Below, piece after piece: positions 25,465 through 33,724 of a stretch of 64,000 bases of DNA. Every line of letters starts with the position of its first letter. Position 1 is the stretch's first letter. The DNA is from an uncultured Lachnospiraceae bacterium. Its GTDB lineage: Bacteria > Bacillota > Clostridia > Lachnospirales > Lachnospiraceae. A model generated the notes under the pieces. The model ran no database searches. It was given only the letters and a program-made list of their open reading frames with translations, and had not been told where the DNA came from. The translations under genes and the position numbers were made by a program. The DNA is taken from assembly GCA_934292725.1 (NCBI GenBank), contig CAKQXY010000003.1, positions 1 through 64,000 on the forward strand, in the 5' to 3' direction.

Positions 25465-26391
25465 TTAGAAAAGTTGATACGCAAACTGTTTTTTCACAAT
25501 CTGGTTGGAAATCAGCACCAGAAAAAAGGAAAGGACGGATTTCATCATACCAACGGCACTAGACAGCGACCACTGGTGATTTACCAGACCAAGACGGTAG
25601 ACAAATGTATCAATGATATCACCACGCTGATACACCATAGGATTGTATAACAGCATGATCTGTTCCATTCCGGCATTCAGCACCGAACCTAAGGAAAGCA
25701 CAAACAGCATTATAACAATCGGCTGGATGGAAGGCAGTGTAACGTGCCATATTCGCTTAAAACGATTGGCACCATCCATCGCTGCTGCTTCAAACAGGCA
25801 GGGATCTACGTCTGCGATTGCTGCCAAAAACAACAGCAGGTAATAGCCCATGTCCTTCCACACATCAGAAAAAATGACAATGACTAAAAACCAGACATTG
25901 CTGCCCAGAAACAAAATGGGTTCCATGCCTAGTCTGACTAACAGATCATTGACCATGCCGTCGTACTGAAACAGACTGCGAAGCATACCGCTTACGACTG
26001 CCCAGGACAGAAAATAAGGCAGAAAATAGATTGTCTTTGCCGCCTGCTTCCATCTGCGGTGTATGACTTCATTTACCTGCAGTGCCACCAAAAGCGGCAC
26101 CAACAGTCCAAGTATGATTTTGCAGATTGAAATAAAAAGGGTGTTGCCGATGACGTTCCAGAAGTTTGGCAGAGCCAGCATGTTGTGAAAATTTTGCAGC
26201 CCCACCCATTCAGATTTTTGAAAACCACGCAGCGGCACAAAATTCTGGAATGCCATCACCAGTCCAAATAAGGGAAAATAAGAAAAAACAAGCGTAAACA
26301 GTGTGCCGGGCAGAAGCATTAGATAAAATGGCAGTTCCCTCCTGCGCATTGCCATCTGTCTGGTATTACGAACGGTTCGTTTTCTACTCAT
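25465..26391 (-). CDS. Carbohydrate ABC transporter permease, LplB/YteP-like
   Basis: This 308-residue permease starts with a basic stretch (RKRTVRNTRQMAMRRRE) before the first membrane helix, as is usual for LplB proteins. About six membrane segments are visible. The EAA loop is FEAAAMDGANRFKRIWHVTL. It ends QFAYQLF, close to the standard LplB terminus. The start codon overlaps the end of the kinase gene by eight bases and its ribosome site AAGGAG lies inside that gene, so the two are translationally coupled. It partners the LplC-like permease. Confidence 0.9.
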   Translation of the reverse strand: MSRKRTVRNTRQMAMRRRELPFYLMLLPGTLFTLVFSYFPLFGLVMAFQNFVPLRGFQKSEWVGLQNFHNMLALPNFWNVIGNTLFISICKIILGLLVPLLVALQVNEVIHRRWKQAAKTIYFLPYFLSWAVVSGMLRSLFQYDGMVNDLLVRLGMEPILFLGSNVWFLVIVIFSDVWKDMGYYLLLFLAAIADVDPCLFEAAAMDGANRFKRIWHVTLPSIQPIVIMLFVLSLGSVLNAGMEQIMLLYNPMVYQRGDIIDTFVYRLGLVNHQWSLSSAVGMMKSVLSFFLVLISNQIVKKQFAYQLF

Positions 26392-28600
26392 GCTGCTCCT
26401 TATGAGGGCGACTTATGCTCCTCATCGTCTGTTTTAACAATTCAATTTCCAACGGCTTTGACAGATGCGCATTCATGCCGGCATCCAGACACGCCTGTAC
26501 GTCCGAGCTAAATGCATTGGCTGTCATGGCAATGATCGGAATGGTTTTCCCCAACTGATTTTTGTTGTTTCGAATGGCAGCTGTGGCTTCTAGTCCGTTC
26601 ATGACCGGCATTTGCATATCCATCAAAATGGCATCGTATTCTCCTGGCTTTACCTGCGCGAATGCCTCTACAATCTGTCTGCCATCTGGATAAATTGTGC
26701 AGTCTGCGCCTTCCATTTCCAGAATAGCCTCCAAAATCTCAGCGTTTAGCGCATTATCCTCTGCACATAAGAATTTCATGCCCTGCAAAATCGTCCCGGC
26801 AGTCTGGCTGTCGTTCTTTTCCGTGGATGAATGAACAAGTGATGTCTGTGCAATCTCTAACAAAACTGTGACAAAAAAGCTGCTGCCCTTCCCTGGCTCG
26901 CTCTGTAATGTGATCGTGCCGCTCATCAGATCCACTATGCTTTTTGTGATGGCCATGCCAAGACCCGTGCCCTGAATTTTATTCGTTGTCGAATCTTCTG
27001 CACGCGTAAACGGCTCAAAAATGTGTTGGACAAAGTCGGGTGTCATTCCATAACCGGTATCTGTCACCGTAAATGCAAGCAGGATATGATTTTTGTCTTG
27101 CTTCTTCTGTGTCAGATCTAGTGTAATCGTACCGCCGTCCGGCGTATACTTGACTGCGTTTGACAACAGATTCAAAAATACCTGACGCAGGCGGACTGCA
27201 TCGCCTATCAGATTCTCATATAACATTTCATCTGTATGAATCACAAATGTCTGATGATGCTCCTGTGTCTGCGGATCCATGATACTTTTTAGCTGTGCAA
27301 TCAGATCGGGCAAATGAATCTCTTCTCGGTTTAAACAAACCTCACTCGATTCGATCTTGCTCATATCTAGCACATCATTGATCAGGCTGAGCAGATGACG
27401 GCTAGAGACCTGCAGCTTTTGAATGTGATCTTCCATCTTCACCAGATTAGTTTTATCGTGCTCCATCAGCTGCGTGATGCCAAAGATTGCATTCATAGGT
27501 GTCCTGATGTCATGGGACATATTCGATAAAAATCTGGTTTTCGCACGTGTTGCACTCTCTGCCTGTTCCAATGCCTTTTGTTTTTCATTGGCAATGTCCA
27601 TATATTCCATCAGAGTTTCTACGCGCTTCTTTTCCAGCATATCAATCCGGTGAGTCTGCGCGAGCACCCTCTGCTCTAGTGCTTCTAAGGCGGCTTTCGT
27701 ATCCCCTTTTTCCTTTGCGTGCGCATATTTGATTTCTGTACAGATCAGAATCGAAATCCAGTCATTTGACTGTGCGCTCATATGAAAAATTCGATCCACT
27801 CCGCGATAGAGTGCCGAAAGAAAATCCTCATCCTCTATGCCAATTTCTTCTTCCAGCAATTGGCGTATTGTGACAATACCTAGTCCCTGTCTTTTTTCAA
27901 TGTCAAGCAGTTTTTCCCTGCATTCTTCATACTGTTCTTTTCTTCCAAGCTTATAATACGCAATCATATACAGACTGATGATTTCCTCATCCTCTGCAAC
28001 TTCTTCTGCGATCTTCGGATCCAGATAGGCTAGTGCCAGATTCGTTGATTCGATGGCGTCCGCCCAGCGCTTTTGCTTTAGCATCGTATTTGCCCAATTG
28101 CCATAGACCATTGGCGCAATCCATTCTTTGTTGATACTTTGCGCAATCCATTTTTCTGCCTGAGCATATTCTCTGTCAGCCGCTTCCAATTCGTTCTGAT
28201 CATAGTAGGTTAGTCCAATATTGTTGTGCAATTTGGAATAGACTGATTCCAGATTTTGCTTTTCTGCAGCCTCAAGTGCCAATTGAAAATAGTGGCGGGC
28301 CAGATCATACTCTGCTTCACAGTTCACCGCCAGCCCCATTTGATTGCAGCACGAAACAAGTTCCGGGGAGTTTGGATAGCTCTGATAATTCATGACGACT
28401 GGCATTAAAACTTCCATGACTTTCCGAAAATCGCCTTCTCTGTACAAAATTGAGGCATAACAAAACAGGGCTGTCACACGCGCAGTCGTTTTTTCTGTAT
28501 GCACACCCAGCCACTGAATGTAAAATGCCTTTTGTTCAAAATCTGGCAGCTTTTCTATTTGCTTTTTCTCCTTCAGGAAGTCCTGATCGTCTAATTCCAT
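26384..28600 (-). CDS. Cytosolic TPR-containing hybrid histidine kinase/response regulator
   Basis: The protein has 738 residues. There is no signal or membrane segment. Residues of about 1-290 are helical repeats of TPR type (e.g. ESVYSKLHNNIGLTYYDQNE), followed by a coiled coil. FLSNMSHDIRTPMNAIFG holds the phospho-accepting His (about 363), LRQVFLNLLSNAVKYTPDGG the ATPase N box, then the G boxes. The C-terminal receiver domain has ILMDMQMPVMNG with Asp near 660. It presumably senses an intracellular or protein-bound cue and regulates sugar uptake. Start chosen at 28600, with AAAGGGGA eight bases upstream; an earlier GTG lacks a site. As first gene of the transporter operon with no separate DNA-binding output seen, its target is unknown. 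Confidence 0.9.
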   Translation of the reverse strand: MELDDQDFLKEKKQIEKLPDFEQKAFYIQWLGVHTEKTTARVTALFCYASILYREGDFRKVMEVLMPVVMNYQSYPNSPELVSCCNQMGLAVNCEAEYDLARHYFQLALEAAEKQNLESVYSKLHNNIGLTYYDQNELEAADREYAQAEKWIAQSINKEWIAPMVYGNWANTMLKQKRWADAIESTNLALAYLDPKIAEEVAEDEEIISLYMIAYYKLGRKEQYEECREKLLDIEKRQGLGIVTIRQLLEEEIGIEDEDFLSALYRGVDRIFHMSAQSNDWISILICTEIKYAHAKEKGDTKAALEALEQRVLAQTHRIDMLEKKRVETLMEYMDIANEKQKALEQAESATRAKTRFLSNMSHDIRTPMNAIFGITQLMEHDKTNLVKMEDHIQKLQVSSRHLLSLINDVLDMSKIESSEVCLNREEIHLPDLIAQLKSIMDPQTQEHHQTFVIHTDEMLYENLIGDAVRLRQVFLNLLSNAVKYTPDGGTITLDLTQKKQDKNHILLAFTVTDTGYGMTPDFVQHIFEPFTRAEDSTTNKIQGTGLGMAITKSIVDLMSGTITLQSEPGKGSSFFVTVLLEIAQTSLVHSSTEKNDSQTAGTILQGMKFLCAEDNALNAEILEAILEMEGADCTIYPDGRQIVEAFAQVKPGEYDAILMDMQMPVMNGLEATAAIRNNKNQLGKTIPIIAMTANAFSSDVQACLDAGMNAHLSKPLEIELLKQTMRSISRPHKEQHE

Positions 28601-28651
28601 CGTATCGTCCCCTTTGCATGCTGATAGCTGCACTCACAGCGTCTTGTCGTT

Positions 28652-28680
28652 ATTATATCATTCATGTAAATGCAACGCAA
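28652..28680 (-). promoter_or_regulatory. Sigma-A promoter of the kinase-ABC transporter operon
   Basis: TTGCGT (28675-28680) and TATAAT (28652-28657) are separated by 17 bases on the minus strand. The -10 ends about 50 bases before the kinase start codon. Confidence 0.7.
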
Positions 28681-28744
28681 GTATTTTTCCCCTGCTAACG
28701 TTTTGATTCACGAGGAATGCATTCTGTTAAAGGAACACTAAAAA

Positions 28745-28779
28745 GCAAAAAGGGCGAAGAGCTCAAACGTCTCCTCGCC
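28745..28779 (-). terminator. Rho-independent terminator of the his operon
   Basis: On the minus strand GGCGAGGAG pairs with CTCTTCGCC across a nine-base loop and is followed by CTTTTTGCTTTTT. It begins nine bases after the hisI stop codon. Confidence 0.8.
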
Positions 28780-28787
28780 TCTGCATT

Positions 28788-29165
28788 TTACTCCGTCACC
28801 TTATTAAAGAAACATGAATATGATCCCGTATGACATGCTGCTCCTTTTTGTGCTACTTTTGCTAAAAGCGTATCCTTATCACAATCTGCATAAAGAGATT
28901 TCACATATTGAAAATGACCGCTTGTTTCACCTTTTAGCCATCTGCTTTTGCGGCTTCGGCTATAATAGCACATGGTTCCTGTTGCGGCTGTCTCAAGATA
29001 TGCTGCTTCATTCATGTAGGCTAACATTAGTACCTGACCTGTTTTGTAATCCTGCACTATGCACGGGACAAGTCCTGATGCATCCTTTTTTAGCTCGTCC
29101 CATGAAATCTCTGCCTGAAATGGAACTGCCACAAATTCATTTTCGTTTGTAAATTCACCTGCCAT
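28788..29165 (-). CDS. hisI: Phosphoribosyl-AMP cyclohydrolase HisI
   Basis: The protein has 125 residues and lacks a fused HisE part. It opens the adenine ring of phosphoribosyl-AMP, the third step of histidine synthesis, as a zinc and magnesium enzyme. Visible signatures are VLMLAYMNEAAYLETAATG, YYSRSRKSRWLKGETSGH and the metal-binding DCDKDTLL with later Cys and His residues (KGAACHTGSYSCFF). The ATG at 29165 was chosen because AAAGGATGG is well spaced from it; an ATG four codons upstream lies on that site. Last gene of the operon. Confidence 0.95.
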   Translation of the reverse strand: MAGEFTNENEFVAVPFQAEISWDELKKDASGLVPCIVQDYKTGQVLMLAYMNEAAYLETAATGTMCYYSRSRKSRWLKGETSGHFQYVKSLYADCDKDTLLAKVAQKGAACHTGSYSCFFNKVTE

Positions 29166-29183
29166 TTGCTTTACCATCCTTTC

Positions 29184-29774
29184 TTACAGACTACCCTTTG
29201 TTGAAAGTACATCTGTAATGCGCGGATCTGCAATTGTTGCCTTGTCAAGTGCCTTTGCAAAGGCTTTGAACATGCCTTCTATGATATGGTGGCTGTTCTC
29301 GCCTGCCAATTGACGAATATGCAGATTCATTGATGCTGAATATGAAATAGCATAGAAAAATTCTTTTGCCATCTCCGTATCAAATCCTCCCACGCGCTCT
29401 GATGAAATTGATGCTTCGTATCCCAGATATGGTCTGCCTGATAAATCAATTGCGCAGAGAATAAGTGCTTCATCCATAGGAAGAATGCAGTCTCCATAGC
29501 GGCAAATAGACTTTTTGTCGCCTACTGCCTGTGCTATCGCCTGGCCAAGCACAATACCCACATCCTCTATCGTATGGTGGCAATCGACCTCTAAATCACC
29601 CGTTGCCTTTACGGTCAGATCAAACAGGCCATGACGTGCAAAGCTGTTTAGCATATGATCAAAGAAGCCAATTCCTGTAGAAATGTCTGCCTTTCCGCTG
29701 CCATCCAAATTTATGGTCAGAGTAATTTGTGTTTCCTTTGTATTTCTTGTAATCGTACCGATTCGCTGCTGCAT
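29184..29774 (-). CDS. hisB: Imidazoleglycerol-phosphate dehydratase HisB
   Basis: The protein has 196 residues, the normal length of the monofunctional enzyme. It dehydrates imidazole glycerol phosphate to imidazole acetol phosphate using manganese. Metal-binding motifs are visible: GFFDHMLNSFARHG, DCHHTIEDVGI and the C-terminal ENSHHIIEGMFKAFAKAL. Ribosome site AAAGGAGAGG. Spacing to hisD upstream (26 bases) and hisI downstream is tight, consistent with one transcript. Confidence 0.97.
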   Translation of the reverse strand: MQQRIGTITRNTKETQITLTINLDGSGKADISTGIGFFDHMLNSFARHGLFDLTVKATGDLEVDCHHTIEDVGIVLGQAIAQAVGDKKSICRYGDCILPMDEALILCAIDLSGRPYLGYEASISSERVGGFDTEMAKEFFYAISYSASMNLHIRQLAGENSHHIIEGMFKAFAKALDKATIADPRITDVLSTKGSL

Positions 29775-29800
29775 AGTTTTCCTCTCCTTTTGATACCAGA

Positions 29801-31102
29801 TTACTCTTTGTCGTCTTCAAAACGAACACGGATGGAATTAGCATGCGCTGTCAGGTATTCGCTTTCTGCAAACTGAATAATATCCTTGCTGACTGGCTTT
29901 AATGCCTTCTTTGAGTAGTAGATAATGCTGGATTTCTTTACATAAGCATCTACGCCAAGCGGTGAGAAAAACTTTGCCGTTCCATTTGTCGGAAGAACGT
30001 GATTTGGTCCTGCAAAATAGTCTCCAAGTGGCTCACTGCTATACTCTCCCATAAAGATTGCGCCGGCATTTCGTACCTGTGTCATCGTCTCAAATGGATT
30101 TATTGTCTGAATTTCAAGATGCTCTGGTGCAATTTCATTTACTACATCTACTGCATCGTCCATAGAATCTGCTACAAGAATATAACCATAATTATCAATG
30201 GACTTTTGCAGAATCTCTTTTCTGGATAATCCTGCGATAAATTCTTCTGTCAGCTTTGATACTTCCTCGGCAAGCTTCATGCTTGTTGTAACAAGAATAG
30301 CGCAGGCAAGCTCGTCATGCTCTGCCTGTGACAAAAGATCTGCTGCAACGAACTTTGCATTTGCACTCTCATCTGCAAGAACCATGATCTCACTAGGTCC
30401 GGCAATGCTGTCGATGCTGACATGACCATATACAGCCTTCTTTGCAAGCGCAACGTAAATATTTCCAGGACCTGCAATCTTATTTACCTTCGGAATGGAC
30501 TCAGTACCAAATGCAAGTGCGGCAATTGCCTGCGCACCGCCAACCTTATAAACTTCTGTTGCACCTGCAATGTGAGCCGCTGCCAGAGTAACTGGATTAA
30601 CCTTTCCATCCTTGCCAGGAGGTGTCACCATAACAATACGATTTACGCCTGCTACCTCCGCTGGAATGATATTCATTAAAACAGAAGATGGATATGCAGC
30701 CTTTCCGCCCGGAACATAAAGTCCTGCACTGTCTAGCGGTGTAACTCTCTGACCAAGAATCGTGCCGTCTGGTGTCGTGTCAAACCATGAGAGCTGCTTT
30801 TGCTTTTCATGGAATGCACGAATATTCTTCATGGATTTTACCATTACTTCCATCAGCTTTGGATCGACCTGTTTAAGTGCCTCGTCAATCTCTTCTTCAG
30901 TTACTCTAATAGTGTCCTTTGTCACTTTAACCTTGTCAAACTTCTCGGTATATTCAAACAGCGCTTCATCACCGCGCGCCTTCACATCATCTACAATTGT
31001 CTGTACAGTATCGGCATATTGTCCGTAGTTGTTCGGATCTCTCTTTAACAGATCTGCCAACAAATTTTCCTTTGATTCCTTGCTAAGCTTAACGATTCTC
31101 AT
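29801..31102 (-). CDS. hisD: Histidinol dehydrogenase HisD
   Basis: The protein has 433 residues. It oxidises L-histidinol to histidine in two NAD-dependent steps with zinc. Typical segments are PLDSAGLYVPGGKAAYPSSV, KVGGAQAIAALAFGTESIPK, IAGPGNIYVALAKK and SQAEHDELA (zinc ligands), plus NHVLPTNGTAKFFSPLGV near the end. The N-terminal substrate-domain region is complete. It lies between hisG and hisB in the operon, with GAGAGGATGGAG before the ATG. Confidence 0.97.
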   Translation of the reverse strand: MRIVKLSKESKENLLADLLKRDPNNYGQYADTVQTIVDDVKARGDEALFEYTEKFDKVKVTKDTIRVTEEEIDEALKQVDPKLMEVMVKSMKNIRAFHEKQKQLSWFDTTPDGTILGQRVTPLDSAGLYVPGGKAAYPSSVLMNIIPAEVAGVNRIVMVTPPGKDGKVNPVTLAAAHIAGATEVYKVGGAQAIAALAFGTESIPKVNKIAGPGNIYVALAKKAVYGHVSIDSIAGPSEIMVLADESANAKFVAADLLSQAEHDELACAILVTTSMKLAEEVSKLTEEFIAGLSRKEILQKSIDNYGYILVADSMDDAVDVVNEIAPEHLEIQTINPFETMTQVRNAGAIFMGEYSSEPLGDYFAGPNHVLPTNGTAKFFSPLGVDAYVKKSSIIYYSKKALKPVSKDIIQFAESEYLTAHANSIRVRFEDDKE

Positions 31103-31125
31103 GTATGCTCCATCCTCTCTGTCTG

Positions 31126-31773
31126 CTATTTTCTTTTTTCAATCGCAGTCTTAAAACCGGCTAAGATCTTATTGATTCGCTCGTTTTCCATCTTCATGCT
31201 GACCTGATTTACAACCACACGGGCTGACAGCGGGCAAATCTCCTCTAGTACCTCAAGTCCGTTTTCCTTAAGCGTCGTTCCTGTCTCAACTATATCTACA
31301 ATAACCTCAGACAAGCCAACAATCGGTGCCAGCTCGACTGAACCATTCAGCTTAATAATTTCAACTGTCTGATGCTTCTTATTATAGAAGTAATCCTTCG
31401 CAATGACCGGATATTTTGAGGCCACACGAATCAGTTCATGGTGCTTAAGTCGCTCTCTTGCCGATGCAGGACCAGCCACGCACATACGGCATTTGCCAAT
31501 GCCAAGATCCATCACCTCATATAGATTTCGTCCTTCTTCAAGGATGGTATCCTTTCCTACTACACCAATATCAGCTGCACCATATTCCACATATGTTGGA
31601 ACATCAGATGCCTTTGCCAGGAAAAATTTTAATTTTAGCTCTTCATTTACAAAAATCAGCTTACGGCTTGTCTCGTCCTTCATCTCCTCGCATGTAATGC
31701 CGGCAAGCTCCAGCATCTCCATTGCTTTTTTTGCCAGACGACCCTTTGCAAGCGCAAATGTAATATATCTCAT
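31126..31773 (-). CDS. hisG: ATP phosphoribosyltransferase HisG, short form
   Basis: The 215-residue catalytic subunit joins ATP and PRPP in the first, committed step of histidine synthesis. It starts YITFALAKGRLAKKAMEML, and contains DIGVVGKDTI and VDIVETGTTLKENGL, the PRPP-binding loop. It lacks the C-terminal ACT-like regulatory domain of long HisG, so it needs HisZ, encoded immediately upstream, for activity and feedback inhibition. Ribosome site AAGGAG. Confidence 0.97.
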   Translation of the reverse strand: MRYITFALAKGRLAKKAMEMLELAGITCEEMKDETSRKLIFVNEELKLKFFLAKASDVPTYVEYGAADIGVVGKDTILEEGRNLYEVMDLGIGKCRMCVAGPASARERLKHHELIRVASKYPVIAKDYFYNKKHQTVEIIKLNGSVELAPIVGLSEVIVDIVETGTTLKENGLEVLEEICPLSARVVVNQVSMKMENERINKILAGFKTAIEKRK

Positions 31774-31790
31774 AAAGCGTATTCTCCTTC

Positions 31791-33059
31791 TTATGCTTCT
31801 TCTCCAATTAAATCAGAAATCAAATGTCGTTTGCGATCATCTGTGAGTACATTTATAACCTCAACATATTTTCCTTCCTCATCAATATAAAAAATACCGC
31901 CAATACCGCTTCTCTTCGCATACGCAATGTAGTCATCAATTGTCTTTTCATAAAACTTTTTCATAAGCGTAACAGAGGAATCTGCTCTTAATACATTTGC
32001 AAGGCGAATGGCAAGATCCTTCTGACTTCTCTCATAAAGAAGAATTGTTCCGAGATAATCAGTGTCAATATCAATCTGCTGTCTTGACATAGCTGTCAGC
32101 AGCTCATCTACGTAAATACCAAATCCGATAGATGGTGCGTCCTTTCCGAACTGGGAAAGCAGCTTGTCATAACGGCCGCCCGTTGCAATAGGTGTTCCGC
32201 TTCCATATGTATATGCCTTGAAAATGATTCCTGTATAATACTGAAATTTGCCAAGCATACCAAGATCAAATGTGATATATTTTTCCAGTCCGTAGGAAGC
32301 AAGAATCTTATACAGCTTTTCAAGACGATAGATTGCGCTGAGCGCCTTATCATTGTCTGTAAGAGATGCTGCCTCATGGATCTGACTGATGCCTCCAAAT
32401 AGCTTTGGCATAGAAAGAAGTGCCTGCTTTAACTGTTCAGGAAGCTCCTTTGCTGAAAGCATTTCCTCTACACCGAAATAGTTTTTCTGCTCAATCAGTG
32501 TTCTAAGCTCGTCTGTCTCCTGCTCATTAAAGCCTGCTTCTTCTACTAGTCCATTAAAGAAATCAACCTGTCCGATCTCAACCTGAAACTCTGTCAGACC
32601 GCTGACCTGAAGAGACTGAATCAGCATAGCAACCATCTCTGCATCTGCATCTGTTGTCGTATCGTTAATCATCTCTGCGCCCATTACGGTAGACTCTTTT
32701 AAACTTCCGCGCAGGCTCATGTTGTTGATGAAAATGTTTCCATTATAACAAAGACGCACTGGCATGTCCTCATCCATGAAATATTTTGCCGCGCATCTTG
32801 CAATTGACGGTGTAATATCAGGCCTAAGCACTAATGTATTTCCGTCGCGGTCAAAAAATTTAAACATCTGGTTTGAGGCAACTGAACCTCTGTCCTTATT
32901 AAATATATCAAAAAACTCATATGATGGTGTCTGGATGCTGCGATAACCAAAACGGTGGAAAACCGCTCCGATTTTTGCGCTGACAGTTTCCTTCTTCGCG
33001 CATTCTTCATTATACAGATCTCTTACACCCTCCGGTGTGTGCAGTAAACTGATTGCCAT
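31791..33059 (-). CDS. hisZ: ATP phosphoribosyltransferase regulatory subunit HisZ
   Basis: This 422-residue protein is related to the catalytic core of histidyl-tRNA synthetase. LLHTPEGVRDLYNEECAKKE opens it, GNTLVLRPDITPSIAR is motif 2-like, and GGRYDKLLSQFGKDAPSIGF is motif 3-like. It lacks the full anticodon-binding domain and its arrangement beside short HisG identifies it as HisZ and not HisS. It forms a hetero-octamer with HisG. It is the first gene of the his operon, behind a consensus promoter. The ending is a short regulatory-type domain (IGGIFYIDEEGKYVEVINV). Confidence 0.93.
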   Translation of the reverse strand: MAISLLHTPEGVRDLYNEECAKKETVSAKIGAVFHRFGYRSIQTPSYEFFDIFNKDRGSVASNQMFKFFDRDGNTLVLRPDITPSIARCAAKYFMDEDMPVRLCYNGNIFINNMSLRGSLKESTVMGAEMINDTTTDADAEMVAMLIQSLQVSGLTEFQVEIGQVDFFNGLVEEAGFNEQETDELRTLIEQKNYFGVEEMLSAKELPEQLKQALLSMPKLFGGISQIHEAASLTDNDKALSAIYRLEKLYKILASYGLEKYITFDLGMLGKFQYYTGIIFKAYTYGSGTPIATGGRYDKLLSQFGKDAPSIGFGIYVDELLTAMSRQQIDIDTDYLGTILLYERSQKDLAIRLANVLRADSSVTLMKKFYEKTIDDYIAYAKRSGIGGIFYIDEEGKYVEVINVLTDDRKRHLISDLIGEEA

Positions 33060-33106
33060 ATTTTCCTCATTTCCTGCAGCTCATTTACTTTAACAAGTTA
33101 ACGTGC

Positions 33107-33165
33107 TACCATGGTAATTTATGAATGTCAAGTACGATTATAGCGAAGCAACATGCGTTTGTCAA
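33107..33165 (-). promoter_or_regulatory. Sigma-A promoter and palindromic site of the his operon
   Basis: TTGACA (33160-33165), 17 bases, TATAAT (33137-33142): a perfect consensus promoter overlapping the 3' end of recU. About 20 bases downstream is the palindrome TACCATGGTA (33107-33116), and further on TTAACTTGTTAA; either could be an operator. The leader is about 70 bases and too short for a T-box. Confidence 0.8.
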
Positions 33166-33719
33166 GTCCCATTTCCATTTGACTCATCAGCATGACGCAA
33201 AAGATCAAGCTGAAGCTGCTCCAAAAAGTGTAAAAATACGCCGTTCTTTATTGGAATCTGCAGTGTCTTATCAATCTCGTCATAGGTAAAACTCTTTCTT
33301 CCGCCATTTTGGCCGCGGTTCCAGAAATAGACAATATCAGAAAGCGGCACATAATACGCTTCGTGACGGTGCGTATAATATAAAAGAATAAATGCAATTC
33401 CGTTTTGTTCTTCCATTGCCTGCATAAATTTTACCTGATGCTCATGAATATTCTGCAGTGGAAAGGTATCGACTGCCGATTCCTTTGCATCAAAGCAGAT
33501 TGGAATGCCCTGAACTGCACCAATGTAATCGACTGTACTTTTTTGATCAAAATATGCAAGCGTTATATGACGCGTCTCCTGATCAATATTGATTGGTTTT
33601 ATTGGAGTCGGAATCTTCTGGATTAACGCAAGCTTTTTTGTGCTGTACTGCTCAATCGTATAGTTGATCATATCCTCTAATGCCGATCCTCTAAGTCCTC
33701 TTGATTTCCATGTTGGCAT
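33162..33719 (-). CDS. recU: Holliday junction resolvase RecU
   Basis: The protein has 185 residues. RecU cuts Holliday junctions during recombination and chromosome segregation in Firmicutes. The N-terminal GLRGSALEDMINYTIEQYS and the catalytic VDYIGAVQGIPICFDAKES (Asp, Glu, Lys of the PD-(D/E)XK-like site) are visible, as is the C-terminal helix QLDLLRHADESNG. Strong ribosome site GGAAGGAG. It is the last gene of a run starting with the RNA methyltransferase gene at 38054, and the his promoter starts in its last codons. Confidence 0.93.
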   Translation of the reverse strand: MPTWKSRGLRGSALEDMINYTIEQYSTKKLALIQKIPTPIKPINIDQETRHITLAYFDQKSTVDYIGAVQGIPICFDAKESAVDTFPLQNIHEHQVKFMQAMEEQNGIAFILLYYTHRHEAYYVPLSDIVYFWNRGQNGGRKSFTYDEIDKTLQIPIKNGVFLHFLEQLQLDLLRHADESNGNGT

Positions 33720-33724
33720 ACGTA

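Noticed and set aside
31791..33059. Histidyl-tRNA synthetase (HisS)
   Set aside because: The protein resembles HisS but lacks the full anticodon-binding domain and leads the his operon next to a short HisG, which fits HisZ.
33060..33136. T-box or other histidine-sensing leader
   Set aside because: Only about 75 bases lie between promoter and start; no T-box specifier or antiterminator sequence was seen.
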